NCBI GenBank assembly: GCA_018881555.1
Contig: JACAXG010000052.1
Location: forward strand, 1,736,001 to 1,800,000
Source of the DNA: Amblyornis subalaris
Lineage: Eukaryota > Chordata > Aves > Passeriformes > Ptilonorhynchidae
Direction: 5' to 3'
Length of the DNA stretch: 64,000 nt
Shown here: in pieces, positions 1 through 13,400 of the stretch
Numbering within the stretch: the first letter of the stretch is position 1
Layout: every line of letters starts with the position of its first letter
Translations under genes and position numbers: made by a program
Notes under the pieces: generated by a model
What the model saw: only the letters and a program-made list of their open reading frames with translations
The model's database searches: none
What the model was told of the DNA's origin: nothing

Positions 1-1287
1 ACTAAACGGAACAAATACTGGATTAAAGTGGTTAAGGTGGAATTAACTAACTTAAATATTATTTGTTCCTGCACTGGCATACTTTTTGCTGATAAGCTTA
101 AACAAAAATGAGATTTTTCAAGCTGTAACAAAAAATAAAGGAAAATTAATTNCTTTCTTTACAGACTGACTTTTAGTCTTTTAAAAGACTCCATTGAAGA
201 TGTGAAATGTAAGGTGTAATTTTCAGGAAAATTGCTATTGTGCTTTGAANACTTGATTTGGTTATGTTTTTATTTTTCCTCCAAGAATAAAATAGATGGT
301 AAAATAATTTCTGAAAGATGGGAATCAAATTAAATTGAATGGCAGCAAAGAAGTTACAAGTCATCCAGAAGAACGGAGAATTGACTACCAGAATAGATGT
401 GTGTTAAGCATGAGTGGCAGTTCCAGTAACAATGTTATTTTTTTTTCACATTTTCGTGTTTTTCCTTAAATTTTACTTAGGGGTGAACCTCTGTTAAACA
501 CTGTAAACACAGGGGCTCTGCTCCTGACCAAAAGACATAGTGAAGTTCTGAAGATGTGGTTGCTTATTTGTAAGGAGCTAATCCTGCTCTCTCATCTTTC
601 ATCCTCATCTTTATTACATACAGAGTTTGAGAAGGAAGTGCAAAGGAGCAGTCAGTGGAGAGAATCATGACTGTAATCTCAGAATATTCAGGAATTCTAA
701 AAGGGGAAGTTGGAGATGGCTATAGCAGGGCTTTTGCACATGTTCTATAGTTGGCTTAATGCACATCTATGAAGAGTACATATGGAGTTTCAGTGACAAG
801 CAATTAATCTTTGTTTTTGTCACAATATGAAAAATAATCTCAGAGGCTTTAGAGGGGAAAGTACTAGAGCTGCCAGTATCAGCTGTCAAATGTATTGTTA
901 TTCAGGTTGCAAGCTCATTCTAGTTTGCTGGTTCATATTAATGAGCAAGGAAAAAGAAGCCTGTCGAATAAAGTGTGAACTGGATAGAAATTAGAGGGAC
1001 TCAGAGGCACAGTTTGTCTTGTATTGTGCAAAACATTTTAAGTTTCCTTATTTTTTCAGGAAGCCATTGCTCTGCTTTTTTGTAATGGCTGACTTCTGAG
1101 TAATATTTACTGGTACAATTGTGTAGGTGGGTTCTTGATTTTGATTCTGAATTGAATTACCACTGTATTCTATGTTACAACTTTTTATTTGAGTAACTGT
1201 CCTATTCAGTGAACATTGGGATATACTTCTTTTGATGAAGATTTAAAAATATTAATGACTATTCTGAAAAAATCTGTACTTCTTTAG
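1..1287 (+). other. Intron upstream of the first visible exon
   Basis: Non-coding sequence ending in a normal acceptor (tctttag) at 1281-1287. I see no exon, CpG island or recognisable repeat. The upstream coding part of MYCBP2 (about 200 residues in human) is missing, so at least one exon lies before the window. Confidence 0.75.
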
Positions 1288-1441
1288 ATCATTGAAGTTG
1301 GATTGTGTGAAGTCTTTGAANTGATAAAGGAAACGAGATTTTCTCATCCATCCTTGTGTCTCAGGAGCCTACAAGCCCTCCTTAATGTGCTCCAAGGTCA
1401 GCAGCCAGAAGGCCTGCAATCAGAGCCTCCTGAAGTCCTAG
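1288..1441 (+). CDS. MYCBP2: MYCBP2 exon w1 (N-terminal helical region)
   Basis: 154 bp, phase 0 in and 1 out; acceptor tctttag, donor G|gtaata. Encodes [11 protein letters not shown]...IKETRFSH...[21 protein letters not shown], near-identical to the recalled human protein just after its acidic/basic N-terminal stretch (human about residue 203). The N at 1321 is the first base of codon nTG, so the residue may be Leu, Met or Val; human has Leu. Reading on past the donor gives a false C-terminus to 1530. Confidence 0.95.
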
Positions 1442-4400
1442 GTAATATCTCATCTCTTACTGTATTTGTATTAACAAACATCTGTTATTGTGTTGGACAG
1501 AAGAAAATGGTTCTTAGCAAGTATTTGTGAGATAGTAACATGCTTGTTCTCAACTTGATTCTGGAGTGTAAACTCCTCGTGGTGCATGTACCCAGAACTT
1601 CCTCAGCATTAATTTTTTCTACAGCAGGAATGTTGGCATGTAAAGGTGTATATGCAGGGTTTCACTAAAACATACTAAACCTTACAGCCTTACAAATTGT
1701 GATTCACTTGTCTAATTGAAGCACGAAATACTTGGTCTTATTGGAAAAAATACAGTTCTAGGGTGAATTTCTCTTGCAATCTGCTTTTTTGGTATATAGC
1801 TTACATATTTAATGTTGTTATTTATGTGAAGCTGCTAAGCAGAGTGTCAGAATTATTGTTTTTATTTTCTCTGGCCATCCCAAAGCTTCCCTGATGATTA
1901 ATTTTGTTTTTAATGTTACTGAAAATAAAAGTTGAACTCCTGATGCCTTTGAGAGCATAATTGACTATATCCTTTAAGTTAAAATCCCATTACCTTTTGT
2001 TGATTCATAATTTTTATTGGTTTATAGAACTGCAGAGAAGGCTAGGCCGTAGCATGTATTGTTCAAAAATAATTTTAAAAAAATCTTCAGACTTCATGTA
2101 TTTTTTTCATATTTTGACTTAACAGTATTCCATTTCCAAAGTTTAATAGTAATTTGCTACAGAAAGCTTCTGTTTTGTATGGATGCACAGAGTATTAAAA
2201 AGCNATGAAGAAGACTTTTCGATTACTGCTTTAGTGATTATTTGTATCCTCTCAAGAAAATTGAGGCAGATTTCTGTTCACGCCTTGATTGTTACAGATG
2301 TTCAGCCACTAAACAGTGCCTGGAAAGAGGCATATGATCAAAATAATTTTCAAGCTTTGATTTGTAATGCTCGTTTCTGTGAAATGTGTTGTGCTTCAAC
2401 ATGGGTAATGGTCATAAAGAGTAGACAAGTTTGGTCAAGACCTATACATCGTCTCAGTGATGAGGTTGACTGAATAGGTGGGTCAAATAACTCCTTCTGC
2501 CCCCTTTGTTGATGTGTTCCACTGTTACAGAAGGACCTGTAGTTTTTCCTCTTTGGCCATGGTGATTATCCAGACTTGATGTTTTCTGGCTGAAAAGAAT
2601 GAAAATTTAAGGATATTTTAGGTTTATTTAATTGAGATGCTTTCTTTTCTGTCTGAAATTAGCTCTAAACATAATAGCTCAGGAAAGATGTATCATGTAT
2701 TTTCTAAGTTTGATTTTCCGTTGATTGGTAAATTGTTCTATATGACTTAGTGACTTGTCTACGTAATGGCTGTGTTTTATCTGCAGAATCCTTGTTCCAG
2801 CTGCTTCTTGAAATAACTGTCCGTAGCACGGGAATGAATGACAGTACGGGACAGTCCTTGACAGCACTTTCCTGTGCTTGCCTCTTCAGTTTGGTAGCTG
2901 CCTGGGGAGAGACAGGAAGGACATTGCAAGCAATCTCTGCAATCCTCACCAATAATGGCAGCCATGCTTGTCAGACTATTCAGGTCTTGCACTAAAACTT
3001 CTCTGTATCTGGGAATTTATATAAATGAGTACTTTTCATGAGTTCTGAGAAGATCTGTTGTTTAATTCAGTTTCCTTTTTTCCCCTCACTATTTTTGGGA
3101 TAAGAGTAGGTATTTCTTTGTCTTTCTTGAGTTGGAGATAGAACAGAAAATACATTTAAGAAATTGTCATCTGTTTCACTCACTATTTCTTTTACTGTTT
3201 AGGTGCCAACCATTTTAAACTCTCTTCAACGGAGTGTACAGGCGGTTCTGGTGGGCAAAATCCAAATCCAGGACTGGTTCAGTAATGGGATAAAGAAGGC
3301 AGCCTTGATGCACAAGTGGCCACTGAAAGAAATATCTGTAGATGAAGATGACCAGTGCCTACTTCAGAGTGATGGTTTTTTCCTCTATCTCTTATGTAAA
3401 GATGGACTTTACAAAATTGGCTCTGGATATAGCGGGACAGTGAGGGTAATGTGACTGGTTTTCATCTGATGAGTGATAGTTAATATTTTAATTTAACTTT
3501 TACGATGTTCTGTTTCCATAGAGAAACTTGTGTAGCTTACTAATGATCAGTTCTCGTACAGTTTGTGTAAATTTTTCTGATGATTTCTTTGAGAATTTGA
3601 CAGCATTTTCTTAAGAATTTTCACTTCTCAATATGGTTGAAGACATTATTTAGATGGTAATGATTATGTTGAGTTTTCACTCTGATATTTGTTAAATGAT
3701 TGGAGTTTTTTGCTTTTCAGGGCCATATATACAATTCTACATCCCGCATCAAAAACAGAAAAGAAAAAAAGTCTTGGTTAGGCTATGCTCAGGTAGGTGA
3801 ATAAAAGGCACAGCCCTCCCCATCCCTCATGAGTAATTAAAGTAGACCCTGGTTTAGAATATGCTTACATGGACATTTTATCGTTCCTTTGGCTTTCATT
3901 ATAAGTCAGGTTTTTGCTACTGGCTTCTAAATTGTGGAAGATGAGGGACATCTGATGGTACTGGCTTATAGAGAGGAGTAATGGAGTGTTCTTGCTTTGT
4001 GTTGTCACTGTAAAGACTTCTGCAAAATACGATGGTTTAGCACATCAGTTTATGAATTGTACAGTCAATTGAGGTGTCTTTCTCAAGTGAACGTCAGTGG
4101 ATGTAAAAAAGTGCTGTTGCAACAAACTAGTGTAAAAAATATTTGAAATATTTATTTATGAAAATAAATGACTTTAAAACATTTGCAGTAAAATAAGGAA
4201 ATGCTGTTTGGTTGGGGAAGGATTGCGCGTATGTAAACAATAACGAGATAATTGTTGGCATTGCTATTGCAGAGTTAATTATATTTGGATGGTTTGGGCT
4301 TTTTAGAGTTAGTTTCTGGAATATCAGCCACCTTTTCTTACACCTTTGTTAGTCATAAAAAACCCTCAAAGCATACAAAAAAAAAGTATTTCAGAGAACA

Positions 4401-7400
4401 GTTAATTTACTTAATTTTTTAACTAGTGAGTAGTTTTTATTGTATATTTACTATATAACTGAGTGATCTCATTGTCCCGGTGTTACTTTATATTCTGTCA
4501 TTGCAGTTACTCTGTGTGTGTGTGTGTATACACACACGCACATGCAGTCTGGTTTTATTTAGTGTAAAGGCAGATCACCAAAAGGTACACTGGCACGATA
4601 CAAATGTGTGTGGATGCATTCATTCTGGAGCCTGTTTTATGAGTTTGGAAAGGAATAGGATTCATGCAGTTTCACTATACAGCGTTACACATTTGGACAT
4701 TCTGTACATGACTATAAATGTATGTGATGTTCTTTGACTGCTTGTAGGGGGTGTATGCACTCACGCAATGACTGTACCCAAAGGCAGTGCAAGTTTGGAC
4801 AAGTGTCATTCTGGGGCTATATTTCTACAAAGATGCGTAACTTGCACTTACTGATAGTTCTGTGCCCATAAAAGAGATAAAATGTGTCCTTAGTCTCATT
4901 TCCCTTCAGGTGCTTGGTTGAGTTAAATTCAGGTGATTTTTCTTACTTCATCATATCACTTATTTTTAGATTGAAGCTTTTATATCTGCTTTAATGCTCT
5001 TTATTTACTTTATGTGGGCTTGTTTTTCCTCATTTCACTGAGGTTTATTTATCCAGTAGTTTAGTTGGAAGAAAATGTCTTAGTGTGGGAGTCAAAGTAG
5101 CTAATTGATAGATTTTTTTTTTTTTACTCTAGTTTTTAATGTATATATTAATATTCATTAATGATTGTCCTTCTATATAGGGCAACGTATCTATCTCCTT
5201 CCTTGAATTCCTATGAATATTTTGCTGATTTGAGAAGTGGAGACAGAAACACTGGTTTTTACTGTGGCTCTGGCTTTTAACTGTATACAGATATAAATAA
5301 CATAATTAATATCTGTGGCTTCAAAAGTTGTGTATGAGCTTCAGCATGCTGATGTAGAGCATGTAGAAAGTGGAGGAAGGGGGTCAAATTTCCATTTTTT
5401 AATGTAGAATTTGATTAGTAGGAAAAAAAGTTGATCATCAAAATGAAGCAAATTTGATGTAAAACGTTTGCAGAATTTTAAAACAATACCTAAAATAATG
5501 GTTGCATTTTTTCACTTTTAATGTCTGTTGATGCATTTAAGAATGTTTTCATACCAATATGTCTTTTTTTTTCACTCTTGCCAGGGTTATTTATTATATA
5601 GAGATGTGAATAATCACAGTATGACAGCCATAAGAATAAACCCTGAAACTTTGGAACAAGACGGTACAGTTGCTTTGCCAGGTAATAACCTCCAGATACG
5701 AGAAGTTGGGTATAGTTTGCTGTTTACATGCTACNTATTTTCAGGCAAACAGAAGAGAAACTGAGAGATTTTGAGATTGCAAAGAGATTGCTTTTTGACT
5801 TTACTTTGGACCGTATTCAGTATTTCGTTTAGAGACCTTGCATTTTACTCCAATTATTGGAAGAATATTGCAACATTTTAGAATATTTGATCATCTTAAA
5901 GACTACAGGAGCTTAAATTTTTTCTTAAAAATTTTTTTTTCTTTCTCATTTGAACTTTGAGCCAAACTATGTTTGGCTCACATATGACTTTGTTTCCAGG
6001 ATCTCTTACACATAGGTAGTTATAAATTATGAACAAAACCGTTTGATTTTTTTGTATAGATAAAAAGATATCCAAAAAGCAAAGGCAGTTAGGGAACATT
6101 GATGAAGCATGCTTCTGATGTTTATATTGGTGGTGGGTTTTGGTTTATTTGTTTGGGGATTTTTTTTTTTGGTTTTGGATTTTTTTGGGTGGGATTTGTT
6201 TGTTTGGGGAGTGGGGGTTATTTCATTTTGTTGGCTTTTTTCAGAGGAGCCTCATAACTTCAGTCTCTGTTGGGAGAATGAGGATGTTCCTGGAACATGC
6301 TTTCATGGCCTCATAGTGAAATACATCCGTTCTTAGCTACTCACATAAAGAGTAAAGGACACAAGAATATCTGTTGATCAAACAATGACTTATTCTTTAC
6401 ATCAGAAGAAAGATTTTGTATTTCGTCCTGACATAAATAAGAAACCACTGACTGAAACCTCAGAAAAATTCTTCAGGATTTTTGTCTTTAAAAAAAACCC
6501 AATAATTTTTAAAACAAATTCAGAATATTGAGTCTAGCGCATGCAACTTTCTGCACATCCTTAAAGTATGGATGTCTTTTTAAGCTGCTCTTGCTCTTTG
6601 TGGGGATGTATGAGACATTTCAGTAAGAGCACATTCAAAGACCTGAAAAAATGCCCTTTAGGGTGGTTTTTTAACTTTCTTCACTTCAGGGCAGCTTCTT
6701 CAACCAGTAGGGTTCTTTGATGTCCTTAATTATGTTACCATTTGTAAACAAATCAGTGTTCTTCATGCAAGTCTTGAGAGAGACTTGAGCACGTTTAAAG
6801 TCTACCCTTTGGAGCTGTTTGCTTGCTTTTGCAAATCTCAGTGGCAAGAGTCAGAGTAGATGTTAGCTATTCTTTCTAACTCCAGCTCTTTGTATTTCAG
6901 TCCTTGAACTACGCTGATTTGCTTTGTGCACTTCTACGCATTTATCTCAGTTTTTTTTTTTAACAGATATGACCATGTTATTTTGCCTAGGAAAAATTCG
7001 AAGGGGTCCACTTCTGGTTATTTTGTTTTCCCATTAGAAAAAAAGAAAGGAAGTTAGGGGGAAGGTGTGTGACCTGAGGAAAACAGAGTAGGTACTTTAC
7101 TCTTAATGGTAGTGGCTGCCCCACTGAAATCTTATGGTGACTTGCAACTTCTAGTTCTGAAAAGCCACGCTGGATAGAACTAGAGAGCAGTAACCTTGCT
7201 AACAGCTGAACACAGCAAATATTTGCTCCTAGTTGGTATGGTATTCAGGCATGGCTCTATCTGGAATTAATCTCTTTCAAATGCCTAGACTGGTGATAGT
7301 GCATTTAAAAAATGTATTAGAATTTATTCATACAGGGGATGCATAGAAGATTAGGAGCTTGTTAGGAGATGTGATTAGAAGTTGACCCTAGCTAGAAGTC

Positions 7401-10400
7401 ATGTGACCTCAGAAAAGTCAGAGGACTATGGAACATTATTTTCTCCTTTCTCTGACAATAAGATCCATCAGTTTCTTGAAACCATAAACTTCAGTTTTTA
7501 AAGGGCAGTCTTCCCACTCTGAGAGATAATCTAGCAAACCTAGCATTGTATCTGGAACTACCAGACTGTGTGTCAGCATTCTTGTATCTAATGCCTTTGC
7601 CAAGATTCGTACACTGTACTTGAGTTGTGCATCTGTTTTCTCAGTCAATATATCATAAAAGAATGTCTGAATTCCATGAGGATTTCTTAGGTGGTTGGAC
7701 CTGGATTTACAGAGGAGGTTTTCATTTTGACCCATTTCTTTCAACAGTAATGCTTACTGCATACCTTAAAGCAGTTTCTGTCTTCAGCTGAAGAAGTTGA
7801 AGCCACATGGTATATGGCTTTATTGTTCTTTGAAATTGCAAATTAATATCTTGGAGCTCAGGACTATTCACTTAGTCTGAAAAGTACTGCTAACTGAGGA
7901 TAGCCTAGATGACCTCAAGGCCTGCCTTATTAGCAGGTACAGAATGCACCGTATGAATGTGGAAGGTGATACTTGAGTGATGCTTGACAGTCGTCTCTTG
8001 AAGGATGTAAGGAGGCTGTAATTAACAGATGTCTATAGTTACATATTTTTAATAAAACATAAACTCTTATAGCAGTCTCCAGACAGAAACCTTGGCTGTC
8101 TTCATCCCCAGAGTAATTTCCAAAGTCAGATTGAGTAAGACTTAGGAATTGATCAGAAGAGCTCCTTCCTAGCTGAAACAATATACTCTACTAGTTTTTA
8201 CAGATACTCCATTTGTCTTCCATTTTTTACTCTTCCTATTAATTTGATATTTAATGCTGGGCCTGGATGTTATCTAATCAAGTGCTAATTTTTAGGAAGC
8301 CTTTTGGAGAACATGTATTAAAAAAAAAGGCGTCCCTCTTCCAGATTTCCTCTTTGAACACATCTACCAAACATAGGAACAACCTCCAGAAATGTTTACT
8401 GGGAGACTCACTTCTTTTTGGAATTACTCAAACAATAGGTTAAATAGTGTAATATGGACCCACTGGTGGCTAGAATATGCTGTTTCCTTGACTGTTCTGC
8501 TTGTGTGAGCATGTAATTTTCAGTCATGCAAGGAATCTTAATACTTCCTAACTTCCTGTAACCTTTGGAGAAATGTCACTTAGATTAGTTTTTGAACTTC
8601 TCATCAAGTTACTGATATTTCTTTCATTTTACCATTAATATAACTTTGCAGCATAGAGAATTAGTAATGTGAACTGGCTTTGGTTGTTAAATCTGAGATT
8701 ATTTTTGAGAGAGCAGTATTTCAAACTTCTGCTGCCATTCTCCATCCTGCTTGCTGCATTCTGTGTGATTCATGCCTTGGTGTGCTCTAAGGGGAAGGAA
8801 GGTTGCCTGCTTTCGGTACTTTGCTTCAAGATGTGAGAATTACAGAAGGCTTTCTAATGCATATTATGTTCCTGGTAAGACACTGTATTGGGCTGGGCAG
8901 TATATGAGGAAAAAGTAAACAAGTTAATGCGTTTCTGTGGGGTGTTTTCAGCTGTATTATTTTTAATGCTCCAGCTAGGTAGGAAAAAAACAGCAAACTT
9001 GCTGGTTATGCTAGAAAGATGTGTGCTTTATTTAGCATTATTAGATAAAATGACTCATACTGGGTCTTTTTTAAGATTATGAAGCAAATATTTGGCGTGT
9101 AAAGTAGCTGTCCTGTAGTATTTTTGGAAAAGGCTTCTTTCCTGTGTATAATCAATGAGGCAAACACCTTACAAACCATATGATATCAATCTCTTTGTTA
9201 GTAGCTCCATCAACAGAGCAGTAAGGGAAGAAGTGGTGTAGGTACATACATTTAAACTGGCCGAGAAAGTGGTCTTTCCTTTTTTTCTCCTAATTTGGGT
9301 AGAATTCTTTCCCTGCCTTTTTTCCTTGGAATTAGCTCACCTATTTTCAATAAATGTGTGATGTATTCAAGTATATGCTTTATAGTTTTAAAAACCCTCT
9401 AGATTTTCAGTTAATAGTTTGGTGAAATTTATAAATAATTTAAAAATGAGATGAATAATAAAAACTGTGATTCATTGATTTCTGTAGGTTTTATATGCTG
9501 GACTGAGGAAACATTTCTTTAAAGATAAAGATCCTTATATTAAAAAGAAGTCTTCAGGGAAGGAGAAAGACTTAATAGTCCTGGAAAATTCAAATTTAGT
9601 TGTGTTATAATAGTTTAGAAAATGTGTCACAGGTGACTACTAAATACTTTTTTTTTGCAGTTAAATATTGGGGTGTGACCACTTACATTTCATGCAATGG
9701 AAAGTGCTGTAATAACTCTTACAGGAGCTAAGGAGAATTACATGCTTTTGGTGAGACAGGAGATCCTAGTGTAAAATAACACATTATCAGAACAGTATGA
9801 TCTCACTTTAGACAAAGTAGAGCTCTCATAATCTGATTGTAGTGAGAATGAATTAGACAAAAGCAGACATTAGTGTGTGTATGTATGCTAATATAAACTG
9901 ATGCAGTGCACTTTATCTTTCTCTCACAGATTGTCATACTGAAGGGCAGAATATCCTTTTCACTGATGGAGAATATATTAATCAAATAGCAGCATCTAGA
10001 GATGTAAGTTTTACATATGATGAGTAAACTTTTTCTCTTAACTGAGTTGTTTTATTTTACAATATAGCTTCCTTTTTGATTCAAATTTCGAATTCAGTTT
10101 TGATTTGTGATGGATTTTTTATTCTTCAGATAAGTTCCGAGAAAAACTCCTTTGCTCTTTCAGAAAAAAAATCTTATACATCAAATATTATCTTCTTTAA
10201 CATGTTCTAGAGGATCTCTGTGGGATAAGTGTCTTAGAGCTTAATGCTAAATTTTTTTCCTGATTTAATTTCCTGTAATTGCTTTTAATTCGTTGTGGCA
10301 TTTTAGCCAGTTCTAATAGAAGAGATAGGAAATACACTACTTTCCAATAGATTTTTGTATGAACATTGTCTGTTGGCCAAAGCCATGGAACCCCAAAGAA

Positions 10401-13400
10401 GTGCTTCTCCTAGGGACAAAACTGTAGTAGTGGGTGTATGTTTTTCTCAGCAGACAGTTATTACATTCTTAGTTCTGGTTTGGTTTTTGATAGTGAGAAG
10501 GCTGTAAAATAGGGATGGGGTGAGAGTGGGTTGTCAAAAGATGTCAAACATGCAACTGTAAGAAAAACAGGATTTATCCATTTTCCTCCTAATAGAACAA
10601 CTGTTGTGTTGGGTTTTTTTTAACATGGCCAGATGAAGATACTCTCTTAGCACTTGTAAATAGAAAACTGTTTTAGCTATTCTTTACAGTAGTCACTCTA
10701 CATGCAGAATTTTGGGTTTTGAATGAGGAGAAGTCAAGGGCTTAAAAGAGATATAAATAGTAACAAAAGTAAGATTGCTACAGCAATTGACTATTTTCAT
10801 AGTGTTCATTGCATTTTCATAGAACTGAATATATGTTTAAGGTATGTCAGGTACCAACTTCTGCTTGTCCTGATGGCCACTTTCTTCTTTCCTCCTGTAG
10901 GAAATGTTGTGTTACAATAGATGTTATTTTATCAAAATGTCCTCTGACACTTTAGTCTGAAATAATATTACATTGATGCACTTAGTACTTGGAAAGTAAA
11001 TTAATGCATTTATTATACAGTATAAAGTAGATTTTTGTATTTATTGCAGGATGGCTTTGTAGTGCGAATATTTGCCACGAGTACTGAGCCAGTATTGCAA
11101 CAAGAACTGCAGCTTAAGCTTGCAAGAAAATGCTTACATGCCTGTGGCATCTCACTGTTTGATTTGGAGAAAGATTTGCACATCATCAGTAAGTTCTCTT
11201 CTTTGAAGGTTAATAACAAGATTGGTAATTCAAACAATGGAGCAGAAACACTGCCCTTCCCTTTGGCTCTATTATGTGCAGGAAGGTATAGCTCCATAAT
11301 AAACATGTGGAGAGGTGTTTGAAACTGCTTAGGTGTTATTTGACTTGTAGTCAAATCCATACACCCATTTTGAACCACCTTTTTGTCTCTAGTACTATCC
11401 ATTGTTTTCCAGTATTTTCCTTCAGTTGTTTAATAAATATATAATTGTTTGAAGCTTGGACTTTATAAAATGTAGCTAAGCTGGGGAACTCCTTGCTGTG
11501 GGTCAAAGTTAACAAGTTAAAAGGACCACTGGCTGGATTAATAGGGAAAAAAAGCACATTGAAAAACACCTTTGCATCAGAATTTGAGATGAAGAATTGT
11601 TCCTATCTGTGAAGGTATTTTGAAAAAATATCACTTGGCCTTTGCTTTGAGGTATTTTTGCTCTTTGGGTGTCTGCTTTTGGTTCTATCAGAACAAAAGC
11701 ACATTTGTCTACATGTGCGTTTTGACTGACCAAGTGTAGTTGCTCTTACGTTGGTGCTTTTTTCCTCTTTGAGCAGTACTGCCAACTCTAGCCTACTCAG
11801 CCTTCTTGTGGCAGCAAAGCTTTGTTTCACTTGTAACTTTCTTAGAACGTTTGTTGTGATGACCTCTCCCCAGCAGAGGTGGATGGGTAACTGGTCTGTG
11901 AAACTGCCTGGTTAAACTGTCCAGTTAATGCGATCTTACTTGCACAGGTACAGGGTTTGATGAGGAATCAGCTGTCCTTGGTGCTGGAAGAGAGTTTGCA
12001 CTGATGAAAACTGCTAGTGGAAAGGTACTGAAAATGTTCTGTAGTAAATAGCAAACTGCACCAATAGATTTCTGTGGCTTTTAGTTTAATTATTATTTTC
12101 CATAATTTCTTTTTTGCCTTTTCAGTGTGTTAGAATGAATCTCTCTGGCTGTATCCAAATACATTTTTTCAGAGCCTGCTTTAAAGAATAGAAGGCAAAT
12201 AGTTACTTAAAAACGTAAGCAGATGGTTGGAACCACTGAGAAATCCATGGCTTGTATTTGTAGGAATTTCTACAGTCAGCCTTACATTGAAGAGCCTTGT
12301 TTTAGATTTGGGGAACAAAATTGCCTTTTGTCTATAAATGATGTGTTAGCACCTTTGCAAATTTTATGACCTTATAACTCTCCACAAACAGTCTGACCAT
12401 AGTAATTTATATAAATCTCAGCCTGATTTTTTTTCCAGTCCTTTAGAGAATTATCGATTTCCTCTATGCAAATTTTTCAATTGATTTCTCTAAACTTGTT
12501 CTTGATGATTTGATATGTTGGTTCTGCTCAGTGGAGACTTTTTCAGAGGCGTTTACATATTCACAGCAATTTAGAAATAATACTGTCACTATGACTTTTT
12601 ACATTATTTGCTGTGTTTCTATTTCAGTATGAAAGACTAATATTATTTATCTTGTAGAAGCATAGTTCTTAATTTGCACATGTTCAAAATTGTATTGCTT
12701 TATTGGAATGAAGGCCTTGCTCTGCTGCTATCAAAACAGTGAGATTGTTGAAAATACTAATGAATAAATATTTTTTTAGATTAAAATTTAATAGTATGTA
12801 ACAATTTGATCGAGTAGAACTCTTCAGCACTGGAGGAGACAGATTCACTTGATTGTTCAACTAACAAAAATACCTGTTCAAAAATTAACAAGTTTCCTGG
12901 CTCTGGTCTCTAAAGTTGTCTGTTAAGGTAGAAATACAGTATGTAAGGCAATGTAAAATGGCTTTAGGTGTCCTGTTGGTTAAAGCACCAATTTTATAAA
13001 ACTGTTGGGCTGCATGGTTCTAAAGGAAACTTTTTAGTTCATGTTGGTAGTTTTGTGGTTTTTTTCATGTGAAATATCTAATTCTGTTATTTATGTACTC
13101 AGTGGCCACTGTGCATTTACTGAAAATGTTTTAACAATGCATTGAAGCATATTAAAATCTGTACTGATTATTTTAAATTATTTTTATTGTTATAATACCA
13201 TCTTGTTTATACACAGACCAGACATTTCTGTAAAGTGTTTTGAATACTTAGTTTCCTCTGAGTAGTTTCTTCTGTTCTTTCTTGTGTGTTCAACTCATCT
13301 AGCCAAACAATTATATATGAAAACTGACTCAGTGGCTCAGTAGAAAGCACATTTCAAAACAAGCAGAATCTAATCAGAATGCTTCCCCCATTAAGTCAAA

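Larger units (their letters stand above)
5682..9929 (+). other. Intron w5-w6 (4,248 bp)
   Basis: Contains a G/T-rich tract (6126-6242) and an antisense coding-like relic (7436-8181), both listed separately. The rest is ordinary AT-rich intron. Confidence 0.75.

Noticed and set aside
11013..11402. 129-codon open frame on the minus strand
   Set aside because: Shadow of exon w7 and its flanks on the opposite strand.
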